The notes under the pieces were generated by a model. That model had not been told where the DNA came from and made no database searches. It was given only the letters and a program-made list of their open reading frames with translations. The translations under genes and the position numbers were made by a program. A stretch of 64,000 nucleotides of DNA from Bog-473 sp035552395. GTDB lineage: Bacteria; Actinomycetota; Acidimicrobiia; Acidimicrobiales; RAAP-2. The first letter of the stretch is position 1; every line of letters starts with the position of its first letter. Location of the stretch: contig DASZLL010000106.1 of assembly GCA_035552395.1 (NCBI GenBank), forward strand, positions 5,731-69,730. Reading direction: 5' to 3'. Shown here one piece after another: positions 8,087-15,730 of the stretch.

Positions 8087-9115
8087 ATGGCGATGGGGGA
8101 GCGGCGCGACGACGCGGCGCTGGCGGAGGGTTTGGCCCGCTGGGTGGCCGCGCACTCAGAGGGGGTGCCCGGCGGCGCGGGCGGCCCGCTCACGATCGCC
8201 CGGCTCGAGCACGCCGAGGGTGGCATGGCCAACGAGACCGTGCTCGTCGACTTCGGTCCCGGCCACGACGGGATGGTGGTCCGCCTCCCGCCACTCGATT
8301 CCACTTTCCCCGACTACGACCTCGGGCCGCAGGCGGCGGTGCAGAACGCCGTGGCTGCGGCGGGCGTGCCCGCGCCCGCGCCGACCGTCTTCGAGACCGA
8401 CCCCTCGTGGATCGGCGCACCCTTCCTTGCCATGCCGCGCGTGCACGGTGACATCGCGGGGTCGGCGCCGGTCTTCGACCCCTACGTGCGCGACGCCGGG
8501 CTGGCGCGCCAGCGGGTGATGCACGAGGGGCTCGTTGACGCGGTGGTTGCCGTGCACGCTGTGCCGTGGCACACGGCAAGACTGGAGGGGGTGCTGGCGG
8601 GCCCACGGCTCGGCGACGCGCTCGACCGCTGGGCCGCCTACGTCGAATGGTCGTCGCAGGGCGAACCGCTGGCCGCGCTGGTCGAGGCGCTCGACTGGTG
8701 CCGCCGCTACCGTCCGCCCGAGCGTGAGGCCGTTTTGTTGTGGGGCGACGTGCGCCTGGGCAACCTCGTCTTCGACGCGGCGTGCAACGTGGTCGCGGTC
8801 CTCGACTGGGATCTCGCCGCGCTGGGCCCGCGCGAGATGGACCTCGGCTGGCACTTCGGGCTCGAGTTCATGATGGAGGAGCTCTTCGGCCAGCGGGTCG
8901 CCGGCTTCTCCTCGCGGACCGAGACGCTCGAGCGCTACGAGCGGCGCGCCGGGTGCGAGGTGCACGACCTCGCCTGGCACGAGGTCTTCGCGCTAGCCCG
9001 GGCCCTCGCCATCAACGACCGCCACCAGCGCATCACCGGTGACCCGCGCCGGCGCGACAACCCGATGGGCAACATCCTGCGGGCCCGGCTCGAAGCGGCC
9101 GCCGCGGGCAGCTGA
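8087..9115 (+). CDS. Phosphotransferase family protein (aminoglycoside phosphotransferase-like)
   Basis: 342 aa, start ATG with AGGAGG upstream. Protein-kinase-like fold: GGMANETVLVDFG is the glycine-rich loop, LLWGDVRLGNLVFD is the catalytic loop (the Brenner-motif His is replaced by Trp, with Asp and Asn kept, as is common in this family), and VLDWDLAALGPREMDLGW is the metal-binding DxD-like motif. Actinobacterial members often sit beside acyl-CoA dehydrogenase genes and are thought to phosphorylate hydroxyl compounds in catabolic routes. No such dehydrogenase is present here. The substrate is unknown. Confidence 0.85.
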   Translation: MAMGERRDDAALAEGLARWVAAHSEGVPGGAGGPLTIARLEHAEGGMANETVLVDFGPGHDGMVVRLPPLDSTFPDYDLGPQAAVQNAVAAAGVPAPAPTVFETDPSWIGAPFLAMPRVHGDIAGSAPVFDPYVRDAGLARQRVMHEGLVDAVVAVHAVPWHTARLEGVLAGPRLGDALDRWAAYVEWSSQGEPLAALVEALDWCRRYRPPEREAVLLWGDVRLGNLVFDAACNVVAVLDWDLAALGPREMDLGWHFGLEFMMEELFGQRVAGFSSRTETLERYERRAGCEVHDLAWHEVFALARALAINDRHQRITGDPRRRDNPMGNILRARLEAAAAGS

Positions 9116-9190
9116 GGCTGGCGCGCCGACCGGTCCGGCCGAGCGGAGGTTCTGAGAAAGTTGGCTTGCGCCGGAGCTCGGCTGCGTGGA

Positions 9191-9931
9191 TCAGGTGAAT
9201 ACCGAGCTGCGCCGCACCCAGGTGGCGTACTGACCGCCCAGAGGAACCTTCCGCAGGTGTCGATCAAGGGAGCGGCCGGTCGCTCCTCCCAGCGGCGAGA
9301 AGAGGTAGTGGCGGTACTCAGGCTCCACAACAGCTGATTTCTTCAGCAACTCGACCGTCTCACGCGGCGGGAGGAGCACCGCATCGTGGTCGAGCTCACA
9401 GGCGTTCACCGCGTGACGAGTCAATGGGTTGTAAGGATTGTGCTCGAACACCGCAACGACACCTCCATGCCGGGTGACGCGCACCATTTCACTGACTACC
9501 GTGCATCGCTGTGACACGGGGACGTGGTGTAGCACGCATATCGCAACCACGACATCAAATGTCCCGTCGTCGAACGGAAGCCGCTCTCCGTCGTACCAAG
9601 AGAATTGAGCCTCTGGAACGTTCCGCTGGGCCTTGATCAGCATCTCCATCGAGACGTCGACTCCGTGGAGGCTTCGAACGCACGGGGCGATCACCTGATC
9701 GGTCGTCCCTGTGCCGCAGCCGACGTCGAGCAGCGACAGTCCCTTCAGCGGACCTAGTCCCTGACCAACGATCTCCTCGAGGATCTCGACTTTGCGGCGA
9801 GCGTAAAAGGCGGAGTTCCTGCCCGTAAAGGACACCGACCGGTCCACGTCGTTTTCGTAGCCATTGGCGTACCGGTCGAATTCGACGTCGGGGCCGTATT
9901 CCTCTAGGGCCTCTATGGCAACCCGGCTCAT
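9191..9931 (-). CDS. Class I SAM-dependent methyltransferase
   Basis: 246 aa. Motif I is LLDVGCGTGTTDQV (about residues 67-80), motif II lies near GVDVSMEML, and motif III near FDDGTFDVVVAICVLHHV; this is the UbiE/Methyltransf_11 arrangement. It methylates an unknown substrate. Given the neighbouring polyprenol-sugar transferases and the shared promoter motif at 10001-10078, a role in glycan or glycolipid modification is plausible but is inference. Base composition is slightly less GC-rich than the preceding genes. Confidence 0.85.
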   Translation of the reverse strand: MSRVAIEALEEYGPDVEFDRYANGYENDVDRSVSFTGRNSAFYARRKVEILEEIVGQGLGPLKGLSLLDVGCGTGTTDQVIAPCVRSLHGVDVSMEMLIKAQRNVPEAQFSWYDGERLPFDDGTFDVVVAICVLHHVPVSQRCTVVSEMVRVTRHGGVVAVFEHNPYNPLTRHAVNACELDHDAVLLPPRETVELLKKSAVVEPEYRHYLFSPLGGATGRSLDRHLRKVPLGGQYATWVRRSSVFT

Positions 9932-10249
9932 GCTTCCCCCTCACGGCCAAAGCAACTGAACGCAGTGGTCCGAGAGTCCAGTCTTGACTGCCGAAGCAGC
10001 GCACTCCATGGGCCATATGGACTAGGCCCATGCTGAGTGCGGCCGTTGCCGACCTCGAAATAGGCCTTTTGGCCCATGACGTCGGGCCGTTGAGTTCTTA
10101 CATTCGAAACGGCTGCGAGCGCGGGACGGGTGGAGGCCGCGCCAGTGCGGAGCCGAAGGGGGAAGACTGCCAGTGGATCGCTGCACAGTGCACGCGCCCG
10201 TGGCACCGCGGTGCGCCTTCGTCCCGCTCGTTCGGCGCGGGATCCGCCG
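9932..10249. promoter_or_regulatory. Divergent regulatory region between methyltransferase and GT-C gene
   Basis: This 318-nt stretch holds no convincing gene. It contains a 40-bp interrupted palindrome at 10001-10040 (outer arms GCACTC/GAGTGC, inner arms ATGGGCC 10008-10014 and GGCCCAT 10025-10031) and a further half-site CCTTTTGGCCCATG at 10065-10078. The same 14-mer recurs at 14517-14530, in the same orientation relative to the GT2 gene. I read it as an operator region for one regulator serving both directions; the regulator is not identifiable. Confidence 0.5.
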
Positions 10250-11548
10250 ATGAGCACCGTCCAAGAGCACCCGTCGACCACGACGGACGGTCAGCCAATG
10301 GCCGGGCCGCTGCGTGCTACGGACGAGGCGTCGTCGCAGGCGGCAACGACACCGGAACAGAGTGGCCACAGTCATCGTGTCGCGGTCTCCGTGCCGATCG
10401 TCCAGCAGCTCTTCGGGAGGTGGCGCCGGCATCCCCTTGCCCGCCCGTGCACGTCGTACATCCTCTCCAGGGTCGCGGTCCTCTTCGCGGCCTTGGGGGC
10501 GAAGTGGTTCGCCCCGAAGCTGCACCTGCTCAATGCGTTGACCGCAGGATGGGACGGAAAGTGGTACCAGCTGATCGCACAACACGGATACCCGGGTCGC
10601 ATCGTGAACGAGGGTCACGGGAGCCGTTGGGCGTTCTTCCCCGCCTGGCCGCTCACCATCCGGGCGACGGTCGGGGCGACACATCTGTCCTACTCCCAGG
10701 CCACGTTTCTCCTCTCTTTCGCCCTGGGGCTCACTTCGGCTATCGCTGTGTGGCTTGCGGTGCGAGAGGTTTTCGGACAGGTCGTCGCAGACCGGGCCGT
10801 GCTGCTTTACGTCTTCTTCCCTGCTTCGTTCGTCCTGAGCCTGGGATACTCCGAAGGCCTCTTCATCACGGCCTGCGGCGTCTGTCTCTACGCTCTGTCC
10901 CGGCGCTCCTGGCTTACAGCCGCGCTGGCGGCAGTCGTGGGCGGGTTGACGAGGGACTTCGGGGTCGTCCTCGTCGCGTGTGTTGTCCTCGCGGCGGGGC
11001 ACGCCTTCCTCGAGTCCCGCAGGGCGCGTCCTCTCGTCGCCATCGTTGTGGCGCCGCTCGGACTTCTCGTCTGGCTTTGGTACTCGTGGTCAACCGTCGG
11101 TACCCCGTTCGCCTTCCTCCAGGCTGAGCGGTTTTGGGGGAATGGCCACTTCGTGTGGTTCAGGACGCCGTTTTTGGCCGTCATCGACATGTTCACCGGC
11201 TCCCATGCGCTCGAACAGGGTCAGGTGGTCATGTGCGCCCTCGGTGTGGCATTCGCGTTTCTGGGGATCATCCTGCTCGCGAGGGCGCATGACAAAGGTG
11301 TCTCGATCCCGTCATCCTGGTGGGTCTTTACCATCCTCAGCACGTTGGCCCTGATGAGCTCGTACGAGCCCGACAGCGTCCTGCGCTACTCCATGGTCGT
11401 GCTCACCGCCTACGCGGCCTACGCCTGGCGCATGCGTCCGGAATGGGAGGGCCCGGTCGTGGGCCTGTTGGGCATGGGACAAGGGATGTTCATGGTCGTC
11501 GCGCTGCTGGGGAGCCAATACCCGCACTCGGCGGCGCTCTGGCCCTGA
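10250..11548 (+). CDS. PIG-V-like GT-C membrane mannosyltransferase (paralog 1)
   Basis: 432 aa from the ATG at 10250. After a roughly 55-aa hydrophilic N-terminus there are about ten membrane segments. The signature TAGWDGKWYQLIAQHGYP followed by GSRWAFFPAWP is that of PIG-V/GPI-mannosyltransferase-II-like GT-C proteins (catalytic acidic residue in WDG, a luminal/periplasmic loop). These enzymes transfer a hexose from polyprenyl phosphate to an acceptor on the outer face of the membrane. A paralog of the same architecture lies convergently at 11919-13157. The acceptor is unknown. No ribosome-binding site is obvious; an in-frame GTG at 10130 is the far upstream alternative. Confidence 0.75.
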   Translation: MSTVQEHPSTTTDGQPMAGPLRATDEASSQAATTPEQSGHSHRVAVSVPIVQQLFGRWRRHPLARPCTSYILSRVAVLFAALGAKWFAPKLHLLNALTAGWDGKWYQLIAQHGYPGRIVNEGHGSRWAFFPAWPLTIRATVGATHLSYSQATFLLSFALGLTSAIAVWLAVREVFGQVVADRAVLLYVFFPASFVLSLGYSEGLFITACGVCLYALSRRSWLTAALAAVVGGLTRDFGVVLVACVVLAAGHAFLESRRARPLVAIVVAPLGLLVWLWYSWSTVGTPFAFLQAERFWGNGHFVWFRTPFLAVIDMFTGSHALEQGQVVMCALGVAFAFLGIILLARAHDKGVSIPSSWWVFTILSTLALMSSYEPDSVLRYSMVVLTAYAAYAWRMRPEWEGPVVGLLGMGQGMFMVVALLGSQYPHSAALWP

Positions 11549-11918
11549 CGACCCGGCAGATTTGCCGCCGCCACTCCGCAACCGTCCTCGTTTCGCCTGC
11601 GCACCTTGCGTGGCGAAACGAAGCTCGCATTGGACGTCATCCCTCAAGGGGACCCTTGTCTACGCCGCACGCAGTCCGGTGATCTTCGCCATCTTTACGA
11701 TGTTCGACTTCCCTGCCCCTTCGACGCTCGAGAGACGTCGCCAGGCGTCGATCTTCCTTGACACCTTGAACATGATCCCGTACTTGCTGCGGATCTTCCG
11801 GTCGTCGAACTAACCGGGTCGAACGAAACGCTCCGAATCCGAGATACCTGCACAGCGCCCCTCTGCAGGGCGATGCGCACAACTTCCAATGGCTCCTGAA
11901 CGTTGGCGCGCGCCGTGT
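11549..11918. other. Convergent intergenic region with a possible gene remnant
   Basis: 370 nt between the 3' ends of the two GT-C paralogs. No full gene is visible. On the minus strand, 11660-11809 is an open stretch of 49 codons bounded by stops; it reads FDDRKIRSKYGIMFKVSR and continues to KSNIVKMAKITGLRAA, with codon use that looks coding (AAG and ATC rich). From its only ATG (11773) it would encode 37 aa. I do not recognise the family. It could be the 3' end of a decayed gene or a small protein. Confidence 0.3.
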
Positions 11919-13157
11919 TTAGGGGATGAATGACGGCGTCAGGGGATGGAGGACGCCGGAGAGGTAAACGACGGTCAGCGCCGCCTGCCCGCCGGCGAAC
12001 CCGACGAGGAGCACAGTGCGGGTGGCCGAGCGCGCCTTCCAAGCGATCCCAACGAAAAGCGGGAACACGACCATCGTGTAGCGCGGGATGCTGTCGATGA
12101 AGTACGCGCTGAGCGCAATGGCCACTGTGCCGGCCGTGTAGATCCACCACGACACAGGCACGCGTCGCACGCGGGACACGGCGATCAGGCAAACCACGCC
12201 CACGTAGACGAACACAACGGCGGCCGTGCAAAACGCCGCCCTGGCGAGGGTCAGCCCGTGCGCGCTCATCGTGATGAGGGTCGCCAGCGCGCGAACTGGC
12301 GCAGCGAACCAGACGAAGTGCTGTCCCTGCCAGAACCGTTCTGAGGTCACGAAGGCAAACGGGGTGCCCACCATGGCCCAGCTGTAGGACATGAACGCCA
12401 CCATCCCGAGGGGCGCGATCGCCGCGGCGAGGAGCGGCCGAAGGCGTCGCTCCTGCCGCGCGGCCAGCAGAGCGACGACCACGACGCAGATGACAACCAC
12501 GGCTCCCATGTTGCGCGTGAGCCCGGCCACGCACGCCAACAGCGCTGCGGTGATCCACCAGCGGCGTTGCAAGGCGTAGAGGGCGCCCGCCGCTGCAGTG
12601 ATGAAGAGTCCCTCGGTGTAGGCGAATGACAAGATGCACGAGAGCGGGAAGAAGACGAACAACAGCGTCGCCCGGTCGGCCACCGAGGCGCCGAAGGTCT
12701 CGCGCACGACGAGCCACACAGTCAACGTTGCGGTGAGCCCGAACACGAAGCCCGCCAGAACGGCAGCGTCGGGCAGACTCAAGCGCGATACCTCCGCCAC
12801 GCCGCGGATCACGGCGGGAAAGGCCGGGAAGAAGGCCCAACGACTCCCCAGCCCCTCTTGATACATCCGCTGGGGGTACCCGTGTTGAGCGATCAACAGG
12901 TACCACCGGCCGTCCCAGACGGAGCCCAGGGAGCGGACGACGTTGAGGGAGGGGTAGAGCAGGCCCGCCACCAGGGCAGCACCCAGGACCAGGAGGCGGG
13001 AGGCGAGGTAGTAGCGGACCGGCCGTAGCAGGGGCTGCCAACGGAGGAGCGCAGGCTCGGCCTCGGGCGAGCCTGCCGCCGGCTCCGCCGGCTCAGCCGC
13101 TGCCGGTGCTGCCGTTGCTGTTGGTGCCGGTGTGACCTCGCTGAGGTCGGTGGTCAC
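11919..13157 (-). CDS. PIG-V-like GT-C membrane mannosyltransferase (paralog 2)
   Basis: 412 aa from the GTG at 13157, which overlaps the stop of the GT2-GtrA gene by 4 nt (GTGA), so translation is coupled. An Ala/Pro/Glu-rich N-terminus of about 45 aa precedes about ten membrane segments. VWDGRWYLLIAQHGYP and GSRWAFFPAFP match paralog 1 almost residue for residue, as do TEGLFITA, GLTRNMGAV, ERFWQGQHFVWF and IPRYTMVV. It is probably a polyprenyl-phosphate-sugar-dependent transferase on the outer membrane face. The coupled GT2 would make its lipid-linked donor; this is inference from context. Confidence 0.77.
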   Translation of the reverse strand: MTTDLSEVTPAPTATAAPAAAEPAEPAAGSPEAEPALLRWQPLLRPVRYYLASRLLVLGAALVAGLLYPSLNVVRSLGSVWDGRWYLLIAQHGYPQRMYQEGLGSRWAFFPAFPAVIRGVAEVSRLSLPDAAVLAGFVFGLTATLTVWLVVRETFGASVADRATLLFVFFPLSCILSFAYTEGLFITAAAGALYALQRRWWITAALLACVAGLTRNMGAVVVICVVVVALLAARQERRLRPLLAAAIAPLGMVAFMSYSWAMVGTPFAFVTSERFWQGQHFVWFAAPVRALATLITMSAHGLTLARAAFCTAAVVFVYVGVVCLIAVSRVRRVPVSWWIYTAGTVAIALSAYFIDSIPRYTMVVFPLFVGIAWKARSATRTVLLVGFAGGQAALTVVYLSGVLHPLTPSFIP

Positions 13158-14419
13158 GCCGCGACCGGCCGAGGCGGTGACGGGCGAAAGGCCCATCCGC
13201 GCAGGAGTGAGAAACGCACGAGCGAGGCAACCCCGTTGGCCAACGTGACGGCGACGAGCGCGGCGGAGAGCGAACCGGCGCCGAGCATGGCTGAGACCAA
13301 CAGGGCTGCGGTCGTGCCGCTCAGGCTGACGGCGTACAACACGCCGGCGGTGGCGAGAAAGTGCGGGCGGCGGGTCCGGGCGACGTCGCCCCGGTTTTGT
13401 CCCTTGGCGAGCGAGCGGTGCAACGCGGTGTTGACCAGCGTGCAGAACGCCAGCGCGAGCGCGTTGGAGGCCAGGGGTCCGAACTGCTTGAAGCCGAACG
13501 CGAACAGACAGAGATAGCTGAGGGTGCTCAGCATCCCGACGCCGGCATAGGACAGCAGCTGCTCGGCCGTGGCCTCTTCGGGGCGGAGGCGTTCCGTCCG
13601 GCGCAGCCGATGCGCCCGGTGTAGCGCGTGACCATGCGAGAGGCGCCACAGCCCCTTGAGGTCATCCCGGGCCGTCGACAGGATCTGAACCCGTGAGTCG
13701 GGGTCGTCCACCCACTCGACGGGGATCTCGCTGACCCGCATCCCGAGGCGTTCCGCCGTCACGAGGAGCTCGGTGTCGAAGAACCAGGCGTCGTCCTCCA
13801 CCAGGGGGAGGAGCTTCAGCGCACACTCGCGGCGCAGCGCCTTGAACCCGCACTGGAAGTCGCTGATCCGGCTCCGCTGGGACATGCGCACGAGAAGGCT
13901 ATAAGCCCGCGAGATCAACTCCCGCTTGGCCCCGCGCACGACCCGCGCCCCGCGGGCGAGGCGGGTGCCGACCGCGACGTCACCGTGACCCGACAGGACC
14001 GAGGCGACCAACGGCATGAGGCCGGTGAGGGAAGTGGAAAGGTCGACGTCCATGTAGGCGACGACCTCTGCGGTGCTGGCCTCCCAGGCCTGGCGCAACG
14101 CGTAGCCGCGACCCTTGCGATCCAGGGTGATCGCCTGCACACCGTCGAGGGAGGCGGCGAGCCGGCGGGCGACGATCGCGGTGCCGTCGGTGCTGCCGTT
14201 GTCAACGATCGTGACGAGCGAAGTGAAAGGCAGGGACTGGTCCAGGAACTCGCACAGCGTGGCGATGCGCTCGGACAATTGGTGCGCTTCGTTGTAGACG
14301 GGCACCACGACCTCGACTTGGACGGCCTCCTGGCGCGTTGGCTCGGAAGAGAAGCGACGATGCGTGCGCGCTCCCCGGCGTGCGGTGTGCGCCAGCACGG
14401 ACGGTGCCGAAACCTCCAT
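13154..14419 (-). CDS. GT2 polyprenyl-phosphate glycosyltransferase fused to GtrA domain
   Basis: 421 aa, two domains. Residues about 34-270 are a GT2 of the Dpm1/GtrB type: VVVPVYNEAHQL, DNGSTDGT, DRKGRGYALRQ, and the metal-binding DVD at 124-126 (AYMDVDLS). Residues about 290-415 are a four-helix GtrA-like membrane domain. The first makes polyprenyl-phosphate-hexose from a nucleotide sugar; GtrA proteins are thought to help flip it. The ATG at 14419 is preceded by GGGGGAG. The gene is coupled to the GT-C paralog, forming a donor-synthesis plus transfer cassette. Its promoter region carries the 14-mer at 14517-14530. Confidence 0.85.
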   Translation of the reverse strand: MEVSAPSVLAHTARRGARTHRRFSSEPTRQEAVQVEVVVPVYNEAHQLSERIATLCEFLDQSLPFTSLVTIVDNGSTDGTAIVARRLAASLDGVQAITLDRKGRGYALRQAWEASTAEVVAYMDVDLSTSLTGLMPLVASVLSGHGDVAVGTRLARGARVVRGAKRELISRAYSLLVRMSQRSRISDFQCGFKALRRECALKLLPLVEDDAWFFDTELLVTAERLGMRVSEIPVEWVDDPDSRVQILSTARDDLKGLWRLSHGHALHRAHRLRRTERLRPEEATAEQLLSYAGVGMLSTLSYLCLFAFGFKQFGPLASNALALAFCTLVNTALHRSLAKGQNRGDVARTRRPHFLATAGVLYAVSLSGTTAALLVSAMLGAGSLSAALVAVTLANGVASLVRFSLLRGWAFRPSPPRPVAA

Positions 14420-14516
14420 TCGACCGACTCCCCCTCACAGTCGGGCCGCCGGCCACAGAAACGCGCGCGGCCTGCTGTTCCCCAGAAGCAGGGTAAGGCA
14501 GCGGACTCGCCGGATG

Positions 14517-14530
14517 CATGGGCCAAAAGG
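14517..14530 (-). promoter_or_regulatory. Shared operator-like 14-mer upstream of GT2-GtrA gene
   Basis: Read on the minus strand this is CCTTTTGGCCCATG, identical to 10065-10078 (plus strand) upstream of GT-C paralog 1. It lies 98 nt upstream of the GT2 start codon. Both copies extend leftward as GG(T/C)CCTTTTGGCCC, a GGCC-TTTT-GGCC-like dyad. A common transcription factor is the simplest reading; none is identified. Confidence 0.5.
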
Positions 14531-14578
14531 ACCAGATTGGGCCGGCCGTCCCCCCGGCAGATACCGAGCCGCGAGTGC

Positions 14579-15730
14579 TCAGTCGCCGTCGAGGAGCGAG
14601 AAGCCCATGACGCCGGCTTTGGCGACGTCGTAGCAGAGCGTGTCGTAGGGCTCGACGAGGCCGTAGGTGACTTCGCCGTCGCAGGTGACGCGGCAGTGGT
14701 GCTGATCCTGTCCGGCGAGGCGACGGCGCACGTCTGGGTCGTTGACGTCGAAGGTCTCGTGGTGCACGACGACCTCATTGCCCTCAGCCACCGTCATGCC
14801 ATGCCAGAGGTCACCGTCGGGCGTGCCGCCGTTGGGCCCGCCGTACATGCCGCAGCGCAGGAACGCGATCTGGTTCCCGAGACGCTCGAACTCCATCGTC
14901 TTGGCGGAGCCGTCCGCGAAGTGCAGGTCGACCTCGCCGCCCAGCAGCAGGTGCGTGTTGGATTCGAAGCGCATGCGATGCACGCGCTTGGTGAGCGTAC
15001 CGCTGCGCTTGCGGGCGTCGCCGAGGTTGTACAGCACATGGTCCCCCCAGATGCCGAAGTCCGCGAACTCGACCCACTCGCCGCTGTGCGGGTGCTGCAT
15101 GCCCATGTAGCGCCCGGGACCGCCGACACCGTCGCGAGTCCCCCAGTGATGGTCTCGGGTGCCGAGGTGGGTGTCGGTGCCGAGCTCGTGGCGCTCGCCG
15201 TGGGCCTCGACCCAGCCCTCCTGGCGGCCGAAGCCGTCGTAGCCGGCGATCGGGCTCATGGCGCGGCCCCCGACGATGATGCCGGCGCCGAGTTGGCGGA
15301 AGACGGGCCGTTTCGTATCGAGCCAGTCGATCTCGTAGGAGATCGGGAGGTCCGCGCCGGGTTCGAGCCGGAGGCACCAGTGCCGGAACGGCTCGACCAC
15401 CTCGAAGCTGAAGGGCCCGATCCGCATGTCCATGCGGTCGTTACGCAGCTTCTGGTGGGCCCGCACGGTCGTGTGGCGGCCGCGCAAGTTCACGATGGCA
15501 AAGGCTTCCGCCGTACCCAGGTTCGGGTAGAAGGCAAGCCCGATGACGACGAGCAGCTCGCCCACCTTGTCCTCGCACGTGAACCAGACTCGCTCGTAGG
15601 CCTGGGCGTCGGGCGTCCACATCACGCGGACGGGATAGGGCGAGTTGTGGACGAGAAACTCGTCGAGCCCCGACAGCGGAGCGTGCTCGGCGCCGGCGGG
15701 GTAGGGCGAAGATCCGGACGGGTCGGTCAT
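14579..15730 (-). CDS. Conserved hypothetical protein with RDHHWG motif
   Basis: 383 aa. No family assigned with confidence. The protein is soluble, rich in beta-strand-like aromatic stretches, and has a central GTRDHHWGTRDGVGGPG (about residue 200) reminiscent of the RDxxWG motif of the CrtC/AttH and DUF7064-type beta-barrel proteins. Several Trp and His residues cluster (FRHWCLRLEPG, QHHCRVTCDGE). Its ATG overlaps the stop of the aldehyde dehydrogenase gene (ATGA), so it is translated with it and probably acts in the same catabolic route as the dehydrogenase and divergent P450. Confidence 0.7.
   Translation of the reverse strand: MTDPSGSSPYPAGAEHAPLSGLDEFLVHNSPYPVRVMWTPDAQAYERVWFTCEDKVGELLVVIGLAFYPNLGTAEAFAIVNLRGRHTTVRAHQKLRNDRMDMRIGPFSFEVVEPFRHWCLRLEPGADLPISYEIDWLDTKRPVFRQLGAGIIVGGRAMSPIAGYDGFGRQEGWVEAHGERHELGTDTHLGTRDHHWGTRDGVGGPGRYMGMQHPHSGEWVEFADFGIWGDHVLYNLGDARKRSGTLTKRVHRMRFESNTHLLLGGEVDLHFADGSAKTMEFERLGNQIAFLRCGMYGGPNGGTPDGDLWHGMTVAEGNEVVVHHETFDVNDPDVRRRLAGQDQHHCRVTCDGEVTYGLVEPYDTLCYDVAKAGVMGFSLLDGD

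Noticed and set aside
11562..11813. 83-codon plus-strand frame with a hydrophobic stretch after GT-C paralog 1
   Set aside because: No ribosome-binding site; the opposite strand has the more coding-like composition, so the hydrophobicity is probably a mirror effect.
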